A stretch of DNA of 64,000 bases from Meconema thalassinum (Eukaryota > Arthropoda > Insecta > Orthoptera > Tettigoniidae), in contig OX336398.1 of assembly GCA_946902985.2 (NCBI GenBank), positions 234,070,556 to 234,134,555 on the forward strand, written 5' to 3'. The position numbers and the translations under genes are program-made. Positions 57,545 through 64,000 of the stretch are shown in pieces. The notes beneath the pieces are model-generated. The model did no database searches. It was not told where the DNA came from and saw only the letters and a list, made by a program, of their open reading frames with translations. The stretch's first letter is position 1; each line of letters opens with the position of its first letter.

Positions 57545-57749
57545 TATATGACATGGGACCGCCGGCTTTGCTTCCCCTCGAATGGAAGGCATACAGAAGG
57601 ATTCTTACGCTCTTAAAATATCCGATGACTTCGGATGGGTTTGAACCCGCGATCTTGGGCATAGCAGTTCAGTATGCAACCCACTACGCCACCGAAGCCG
57701 TTTCTGAAGAAGATATCATTGAATATTGGAACCTATTATTAAAGTACAT

Positions 57750-58074
57750 GAGCCTCCGTGGTGCAGCAGGGCGCTGGCCTCTCACCGCTGGGTCCGTGGT
57801 TCAAATCCCGGTCACTCCATGTGAGATCTGTGCTGGACAAAGTGGAGACAGGCAGGCTTTTCTCCGGGTACTCCGGTTTTCCCTGTCACAACTTTCATTT
57901 CAGCACCACTCTCCACTATCATTTCATTTCATTTCATTTAATCATTGCTCCAGGGGAGTGCCACGAGTTCGGCAGCCGGCACAGTTCATATATTCGCCGC
58001 TAGACGGAAGCTTCATTTTTTCCATTTCCTGAGCCGGTCGGTCGACTGGAAGCAGGCTGTGGATTTTCATTGTC
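57750..58074 (+). mobile_element. SINE (family A), full length with perfect 12-bp target duplication
   Basis: The tRNA-like head runs GAGCCTCCGTGGTGCAGCAG (A box) to GTGGTTCAAATCCCGGTCAC (B box, about 57797-57815). The body has CTCCGGGTACTCCGGTTTTC, CAGGGGAGTG and CGCCGCTAGACGGAAGC, and the shared tail ends CAGGCTGTGGATTTTCAT. ATTAAAGTACAT flanks both sides (57738-57749 and 58075-58086). That proves the ends and LINE-type retroposition. Long frames across it (57553-58032, 57758-58003) are not genes. Confidence 0.95.
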
Positions 58075-58369
58075 ATTAAAGTACATATTTTAGTATAGTC
58101 AAGGAGGATTATTTAACACAAATTATTTGAATATCCAAGATAATTAACTATATACGGTTAAAATCACCGAGCCGACCATTAATCGAACCCAGGGCTGCTC
58201 AGATTAAAGTTTAATACGAAGCTGGGCATGAGGCAAATAAAGGTGAAGTAAGGGGAAGATGACCTCTCTGTTTCTCTCCATAAAACAACAACAATAACTA
58301 ACTAAACTTGAAGCAAAGAAAACGAGTGACCCAAATTACAATAATTTGATTATCTGCCTGAGAGCAAGA

Positions 58370-58550
58370 GTAATGAGTAGGATCCCCCACCACTTACGAA
58401 CCTTGAGTTTAGATAAAAGAAGAAGGAAATTTGTCATTTGCCATGCTTTTCATTTAATCTCTGTGTATTCATGTTCCCACTGATTGCCCCTCCACTTCAT
58501 TAGCCTCGTCTGTCTTCTGTCTTGCTCTACCAGAGAGGGGATGAGGAACA
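58370..58550 (+). repeat. Interspersed repeat, copy 2
   Basis: Matches 50250-50500 in ACCTTGAGTTTAGATAAAAG, TTTTCATTTAATCTCTGTG and TTCATTAGCCTCGTCTGTCT. Boundaries are unclear. Confidence 0.65.
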
Positions 58551-58994
58551 GGGCTGATGGAACTTGTGGGGGCAGGTTCTCTACTTTTTTTTATGTCCCA
58601 CTGGAAAATCCCGGCACAGCTCGTCCCTGGAGCCTCGGAGGTCATCCGTCATCCTGAGGGACAAGCTCCCCTCTCCCGCTTGTCTTTTGTCTCTCCAGGA
58701 GGATCCATGTGACGGACACTGGAGCCGATCTCAGCTTAAAGAAGAGCATCTCACGTGTGCACATGTCCTCTAGATGTACGGCTTCTTTAGTTGTCTGTAA
58801 ATACCAAAACTACTTACGGAGTTACAGGTACAATGCAGAGGCGTATATAAGCGGGGGTGCTGAGGGGGCTCCAGCCCCCCACTCCCCCTCCCCCAAAAAG
58901 CCAATAAGAATTAAGAAAGTGTTCCTTTGGTAAAAACATAAAATTGGTTGTACCCTAATCTCAACTTATTGGCTAAGTTACGATATTAAGATTG

Positions 58995-59135
58995 AAATTA
59001 GATTAACTCGTAGTGTAGTGGCTAGCATTTTTGGCTGCCACCCCTGAGGTCCGAATTCGATTCCCGGCTCTGCCAGGAAATTTAATTCCAGTCTGAGGAC
59101 TGGAACGGGGTACACCCAGCCAAGTGAGGAAAAAC
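58995..59135 (+). mobile_element. SINE (family B/C) head, interrupted
   Basis: The tRNA-like head is ACTCGTAGTGTAGTGGCTAG (A box) and GAATTCGATTCCCGG (B box). The body GGACTGGAACGGGGTACACC then CAGCC matches the body of the fragment at 48067-48250. The body is broken at AAGTGAGGAAAAAC by a 2.2-kb insertion. Confidence 0.8.
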
Positions 59136-60244
59136 AAGATGTTCGGGAAAGAACATATAGCCTACTTTCTCCGAAATGTATGGGTATAGTTATAACTCTC
59201 TGTCCTTATCATCTCCTAATTTCTTCCTATTTGAAGTGCAAATTGGCACACAGGATTTGAACAGTGGCGTTCAAACCATAGTTTATAATTTACCCCAGCA
59301 TTTTGCAATTTCATCAGCAAACACTCCAAACACCGACTACTTACAATAATTGAAACTTCGTTGCTCTAATAAGGCCCATCTACAATGCGCAGTCGGCAGT
59401 CCGTAGTTGGTAGTCCTCGGTCGGCAGTCGCGATCGACTCCGTGTATACTATAGGCACCATACACAACATGAAGTTGCAGTTGGTAGCTGGCAGTTGGCA
59501 GTCGAGAATTTTATCCTTGACTGCCAACTACCCGACTGCAGCAATGTAATAGCCAATCAGAGCAGATCAGAAACTGACGTCACGTTGTTGTTCTGTGTCG
59601 TGTACGAATGATATAGAACTAAGTGAAGTAACTTCGCAACCCGTAAATTTATAGGCTAATCTTAAATACACGGTATAACAAAATAATCCATCTCCAAATC
59701 ATCCATATTGCAAGTTTTGAGATTATCAACAACGCCTCTGTGCACAAGGAATAAACGAATGTTACTGTCTTATTACTCCTAGCAGTCGTTAAGACTGGGT
59801 TCACTAACTGGCCGGTATAGAGCGCTGCTCGAATCTATAGTTTCTGCATAGTACAACTGAAGGATGGAAGATGTCACTCCAGTGGAGAATGTCGTTTTTT
59901 TTATATATAATTTCCATTGCAAAAAGCACCATATAAAGCTTTATTTTATAACGTCTCAGTACTCAAGAAACAATAAATATAAAAACTAGTCGTGATATCT
60001 AGTTGTGAAATATCGAACAATATAATCCTAACAGAGCGAGTGCATTCTAGCGGCCAGAAGAAGAAACTTTTCAATAAAATCTGTTACCTTTTTGTCAGCT
60101 AGATGTCTCGATTAAATCTGCTGGCGAATTATGTTTTAATTAAGTATATGTTTTGCACCGTAATATGCACAATATAACGCTTAATTTTAAAACGTCTGAG
60201 TCATTACAAAGCAACAAATATGTAAAATGTCAAGCAAAAAACAT

Positions 60245-60312
60245 ATCTCTGATGGGGTTTGAACCATAGGCATATGAATGACAGACTAACGCTTTACCAC
60301 TGAGCCATTTGT
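60245..60312 (-). mobile_element. tRNA-like segment (SINE head or tRNA relic)
   Basis: The minus strand reads AATGGCTCAGTGGTAAAGCG (A box) and then GGTTCAAACCCCATC (B box) at tRNA-like spacing. A well-paired acceptor stem and anticodon stem are not evident, so a working tRNA is unlikely. Confidence 0.5.
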
Positions 60313-60989
60313 GCCAACGAACATTTATCCATATAAAATGACTTACATAGAACTTGTTAGCAAATAATGATTTATACTAAACGATTTCATCACTGAAGTA
60401 TATTATTTATATATAAAGCATTTCATACAAAGTTTATTTATTTTGTTTCAGTACGCTATATTGCATCCAATACTCAAATTAGTGAAATATAAGTCAGGCA
60501 CAAGATATCCGCTGCCATCTTGTCTTATTAATGAATCAGCTGAGCTTTTTAAAATCACGTCTGCACTATAGTATTACAAAATGAACTTTTAATTTCGTAC
60601 GTGCCTCTTCCTTTAGAACAGTTAAAACGATTCTCGGCTCGATAATCGGAACTGGTGGGTCCCATGATATGGATTATAAAGTTTGCATAATTCGCACGGC
60701 CGCCATCCTGAAATGGTATGGCGGACGACCTTGTAGTTTGGTCACAAGACGCATCCTATACGAAGGTATGTTGTTACCAAATTTGGTAGAGATTGGATGA
60801 TTTGGTTAGTCGTTATTTGATTTTACGTTTTGAACGTTTGAGTGGCCGCCATTCAGTTTTAGTAAAGATGGCGGAGATATAAAACATGACACTGAGGTGT
60901 CCTTTGCTAGTGCTACCTTTGTACCAAATTTCGTTCAATTCGCATTCACCGTGTTCGAATTGATAGGGGGGGACAGACATTCAGAGTAC

Positions 60990-61077
60990 ACACACTCACA
61001 CACACACACACAGACTCACACACACACATACACACACAGACTCACACACACACATACACACACACAGACAGACACAC
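60990..61077. repeat. (CA)n/(GACA)n microsatellite
   Basis: CACACA runs with periodic GACT or GACA words, located just before the 3' hairpin of F3, as in F2b and F2c. Confidence 0.95.
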
Positions 61078-61154
61078 TTTTTTTCGCCCTGTGTTGATCT
61101 CATAAGTCTACTTTCATTTTTTGCAAAAATCGAAAGTAGGCTAAAAAGGAAGCT

Positions 61155-61333
61155 TGTAGTTTAACGTGACCGTTAATCTTGAGATCATGAGCCACGGGAC
61201 CTCCTTTTTACGTGGAATCCGAACCACAGGACATGGCATTTCACTTCGAAAATCTCACATGCATTGACCGGGAATCGAACCCGGACCGCCTTGGTGAGAG
61301 GCATACAGCTAGACCGCTGAGCCACCACGCCCC
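61155..61333 (-). mobile_element. tRNA-derived SINE, minus strand
   Basis: Its minus-strand 5' end at 61333 reads GGGGCGTGGTGGCTCAGCGG, and the B box is CGGGTTCGATTCCCGG. Then come CATGTGAGAT (also in family A), TGGTTCGGATTCCACG and AAGATTAACGG (also in family B). The 3' end appears to be cut by F3. AAGTGAGGAAAAAC follows its 5' end and recurs at 59122-59135. Confidence 0.82.
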
Positions 61334-62215
61334 AAGTGAGGAAAAACTGTGAATTCTACAGTATGGTATTTTGAAAAATAAATTATCAACTTGTAAAAAA
61401 AAAAAAAAAAACTGTTTTCCTTTCTGCTTAGTAAATTGACAAATATTTAGATATTTGCCATTCATACTCCATAGAACATAATAGAAAATACATTAAGTAT
61501 AACATTTTATTTGTGTGTTGTATTTCACAAATTTTTTGTATTGCCACCAATTGTAGGCTAAATAAACTTGGAATTTTACAGTAAACTCTTATCTAAAATA
61601 ATTACTCAAAATTATTTACTCTAAGGTATTGGTTGATATTTCTGGGTATTTTGCGGTGACAATCCCTTGAGAATACTCACAATTCTCCAGAAAAACATTG
61701 TATATACGCCCCTCGTACAATGGTCCAGGTTATTATTTATTTAGCCTATGACCAAAGCCCTGCGCGGATAAACTCGCGGATATCCGCAACATTTTTCACC
61801 ATACGGATATAGTTTCCATAGCTCTGCGGATAGCGGATAAGCTGCGGATAATGTTTGGAGTAAATTTGCGGATACTTTTTAGAATACAATCCGAACTTGT
61901 TGAATATCATTACTAGAACCAGGATGTTTATGAATATTATATTTTTCCGTTATGTTTCCTTCTTTTTCATGGCAAATGTAAGATGATGATCTAAGGTAAT
62001 CTCATCCTCTCTATATTATTCTGCTAAGGTCCCATTCCGGTTTTGTACCGAGAATAAGGTCCTGCTAACACCAACCTACACATATGGGGTACCTACAGGT
62101 TCCGCATAACCCCATGTGTGCCCGAAACGCACTCACTTCCTCTTTAAGTGCCACACAATTAAATAAATGCCTTACAATGTACATTTACAATGGGAGCACC
62201 GTAACCTAGCGAGGC

Positions 62216-62290
62216 TGCCGCTAGAGCGCAGGGCAGCGCGGCGTACTGCTAGGCGAACCTGCCGCTAGAGCGCAGGGCAGCGTGGCGGCG
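62216..62290. repeat. 44-bp tandem duplication
   Basis: TGCCGCTAGAGCGCAGGGCA followed by GCG occurs at 62216 and 62260, with GCGTACTGCTAG between. It is GC-rich within an AT-rich element. Confidence 0.9.
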
Positions 62291-62753
62291 GTAGCCATCT
62301 GGCGGGAGCGCAGCGTACTGCTAGCTGAGGAGTCTCTCAGAAGATGGCTCCATTGTTGTCTCACCAAGACTTTCTCTGGGGTTCTATACTTTGCAAATGT
62401 AAGAATTGCTGTAGAAGAAACTCCCGAGCAAACAATAACCGATGAATTCGTTGTAACATCGAATATTGTCTACAAAGAGGTGCTGTGACAAGTACAAAAC
62501 ACTGTTCTACATAATTCCTTGTGTTCTTCTCATATACGTATGCCGTTTAACAACAGTAAATACATTTCTTCAATATTTAAAACTTCGTTCTCCCACATTC
62601 TTCTCTACTACCCCATAAACCCACATTCACGTTGCGAAAGCTCGCACGGACCCACTAGTTCAAATTATGTCATACATTCCGAATTCAAAGGATTGAATGT
62701 ATGGCTGTATAACATTCATTTTAAACATAGCACATGGCATACATAGTCTAGGG

Positions 62754-63160
62754 CAGGGGTGTCCATTTTTTAAAACTAAGGGCCACATTGTGAATAGTTG
62801 GGGGACCTTGCAGACCAATAACACTCCGGGGGGTTTGAGGGGTATAAAATTTCTTTTTTGAGTTTTGTGTCTCTCTGAGCTTAGTTTTCTTAGTATTGTT
62901 ATTACCATTTTCTATATTTAATTGTAGTGGATAAAAAAATAAATTTACATATTTTTAATAACTCCTTTTAAAATAGAAGTACGATGATATTAAATACACT
63001 TACATGAATGGCGAACAGTGAGTATTTATGTTCATTTGACACAATTATTAATCAAATTATGAAATAAAGTTCATGATAATTTAGTTTAGTGGGACGACTG
63101 GGACTGCTTTCAAAGTTTTGGTGTCACGGCGCGGGCCGGACCGTAGGTTGGGCAGTCCGA
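62754..63160. mobile_element. Non-autonomous hAT-like element, 407 bp
   Basis: Starts CAGGGGTGTCCATTTTTTAA and AAGGGCCACATTGTG. It ends GCGGGCCGGACCGTAGGTTG, GGCAGTCCGA. This is the well-known hAT terminal pattern (CAGGGGTG, then GGGCC-ACATT). Flanking octamers GTCTAGGG (62746-62753) and GCCTAGGG (63161-63168) differ by one base and have the central CTAG many hATs prefer. Non-coding. Confidence 0.85.
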
Positions 63161-63398
63161 GCCTAGGGGAACGGCTTTCTCCGCAAATGTCTGAATATTT
63201 CGCTTTAAAACTTTATGCTTTATCTAATTAAAAATATGATTGTAATGCCAGAAGATTCGGATAAATCTCGTGCGGATGAGAGGCGGATAACGTTTTGATT
63301 ACGCAGGCAGGGCTCTACATAGGCTATGACAAGGATCTAACAAGAAATAAGGTTACTAACACTAGGTGTAAGGCGTGATCAAAATGTTTCTGGGCGGT

Positions 63399-63789
63399 TT
63401 CGGTGGCGTAGTCAGTAGCATCCTGAGCTTCTATGCCCAAGATAGCGGGTTTAAACCCGGCCGAAGCCGTCGGATTTTTTAAGAGCGTTGAAAATCCCTC
63501 AGTATACCTTCCTTCGGAGGGGAAATAAAGCCGGCGGTCCCATGTCATAGATTTAAGGCATGTTAAAGAACCTTCCACTAATTGCACACCTGTGAAGCTA
63601 AATTGAATAGGTTAAGAATGTAAACAACGCTCTTAGGTTTCTACGTTCGTTGCCAAGAGCCGACTGCGGTGGTGTCTAGTAGCTAAGTTCTGAACTTGGC
63701 CTAGTAGTTGTTGACGGTGGCGCTTGGCGTCAAAAGTAGGAACTATTTGAAAAATTATAAGTTGCAGTACTTAAAATTAAAAAAAAAGT
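63399..63789 (+). mobile_element. tRNA-derived SINE (family E), copy 2, full length
   Basis: The head TTCGGTGGCGTAGTCAGTAG and B box GCGGGTTTAAACCCGG are followed by the same body as 21431-21826 (GCCGGCGGTCCCATGTCATA, GTTAAAGAACCTTCCAC, CAACGCTCTTAGG). It ends in an A-rich tail (TTAAAATTAAAAAAAAAG). About 390 bp. Confidence 0.92.
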
Positions 63790-63820
63790 CCTCTCGGCAA
63801 GCCGGAAGGCGGAGGTAGAT
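63790..63820 (+). repeat. Single satellite 2-like monomer
   Basis: CCTCTCGGCAAGCCGGAAGG followed by CGGAGGTAGAT matches one 32-bp unit of the array at 17330-21360, 42 kb away. It lies immediately after the SINE E tail. Confidence 0.88.
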
Positions 63821-64000
63821 TTTGCCGGACAAACTTGGGGATAGGCGAAAATAGGCAGAATATGCAGGTTTTCGTAGAAGGATCAGACCTCATTTATTGC
63901 GAGAAAGTATTTTATAATTGGAGCTTAATTAACTTTGTTTTTCGTCATTTTATGCATATCTTAAACATTTTATTGTCTTATGGGGACGCTAACCTTCTTG
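63821..64000. other. No recognised feature
   Basis: AT-rich sequence to the window edge. Confidence 0.4.

Larger units (their letters stand above)
56712..57703 (-). mobile_element. SINE (family E), copy 3, split by a DNA transposon
   Basis: The minus-strand head is at 57545-57703 (GCTTCGGTGGCGTAGTGGGT, GCGGGTTCAAACCC) and the body and tail are at 56712-56875 (GTTAAAGAACCTTCCACTAA, TAGTTCCAACTTTTG on the plus strand). The two parts join exactly at a TA when the insert 56876-57544 is removed. It is older and more diverged than the copies at 21431 and 63399. Confidence 0.85.
59140..61150 (+). mobile_element. Family F-like element, copy F3
   Basis: Begins near AAGATGTTCGGGAAAGAAC with TAGCCTACTTTCTCC, and ends with a CA/GA-rich microsatellite (60990-61077) and a hairpin built from AGTCTACTTTCATTTTTTGC and GAAAGTAGGCTAAAA. 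The complement AGCCTACTTTC/GAAAGTAGGCT is perfect. The core contains GCCGCCAT words like other F copies, and a tRNA-like stretch at 60245-60310. Non-coding, about 2 kb. Confidence 0.6.
58836..61714. mobile_element. hAT-like element, 2.9 kb, with perfect 8-bp duplication
   Basis: GTACAATG is present at 58828-58835 and 61715-61722. Termini CAGAGGCGTATATAAG and (complement) GAGGGGCGTATATACA are inverted repeats. Much of its length is later insertions: a SINE at 58995-59121, then a second insertion bounded by AAGTGAGGAAAAAC. No transposase is recognised. The remaining hAT sequence is AT-rich and non-coding. Confidence 0.88.
61753..63322. mobile_element. Possible hAT-like element, 1.57 kb, containing another hAT
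   Basis: Near the left end: AAAGCCCTGCGCGGATAAAC. Near the right end: CAGGCAGGGCTCTA, with GGATAA-rich subterminal sequence at both ends (61765-61860 and 63255-63290). Flanks CCTATGAC (61745-61752) and GCTATGAC (63323-63330) could be an 8-bp duplication with one mismatch. The right terminus carries a few extra bases. Internal short frames (62282-62488 and others) show no recognised domain. Confidence 0.6.

Noticed and set aside
57553..58032. 159-codon open frame
   Set aside because: It runs from one SINE through another and contains only SINE sequence.
60245..60312. Functional tRNA gene
   Set aside because: A and B boxes are present but stems do not pair convincingly and no terminator follows. 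It was annotated as a tRNA-like segment only.
60897..61097. 66-codon frame ending in HTHTHTQTHT
   Set aside because: Translation of a CA-rich microsatellite.
61260..61333. Functional tRNA gene on the minus strand
   Set aside because: Good A and B boxes, but the acceptor ends do not pair and the sequence continues into a SINE body.

Overview
This window is a gene-poor, repeat-saturated stretch of eukaryotic nuclear DNA. The best guess is an insect with a large genome, perhaps a polyneopteran such as an orthopteran, cockroach, termite or stick insect. The evidence is a decayed takeout/juvenile-hormone-binding-protein (JHBP) gene, a mariner element with D,D34D residues, RTE-like LINE remnants, many tRNA-derived SINEs, and DUF4817-type transposase fragments. 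The order-level guess is inference. No intact host protein-coding gene was found. The only long intact reading frame with recognisable protein content is the 3' half of a LINE reverse transcriptase at 32749-33807.

Layout. 1-13500 is an 88-bp satellite (about 153 copies) with a higher-order period near 4.4 kb, followed by a 40-bp repeat array (13509-13770). 13.8-17.3 kb holds a SINE, a LINE scrap, a 780-bp fold-back element and two copies of an unclassified repeat. 17330-21360 is a 32-bp satellite with higher-order structure. It is followed by a tRNA-derived SINE whose body resembles the satellite monomer. 22.3-26.3 kb contains two (TTAC)n-based arrays around 2.8 kb of unclassified DNA. 27.5-29.0 kb is a broken, minus-strand RTE-like LINE. 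29793-31114 is a complete mariner with TA duplications and one premature stop, sitting in one unit of a diverged repeat. 32.3-34.5 kb is a duplicated Helitron-like repeat, one copy of which was hit by a 5'-truncated LINE. 35209-40052 is a very uniform 41-bp satellite (about 118 copies). 40-42.9 kb has no recognised content except a short triplication.

From 42.9 kb to the end the window is a dense patchwork of non-autonomous elements. These include a Helitron, an element family with a 3' hairpin that looks like Helentron-associated repeats (43.6-44.1, 53.2-55.9 and 59.1-61.1 kb), and fold-back elements. There are hAT-like elements with 8-bp target duplications (48797-49586, 58836-61714, 61753-63322, 62754-63160), a piggyBac-like MITE with TTAA flanks (52756-53198), a TA-flanked element inserted into a SINE (56876-57544), and several SINEs that share a 3' tail. 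The takeout/JHBP pseudogene (52045-52699) is the only host-gene relic recognised.

The elements explain one another mainly by nesting: SINE in hAT, hairpin-tailed element in SINE, hAT in hAT, mariner in tandem repeat, LINE in Helitron-like repeat. Three unrelated satellites, each with a short dyad in its monomer, occur within 40 kb, which suggests heterochromatin or a rapidly turning-over satellite domain. All family assignments are by eye. No searches or alignments were run.
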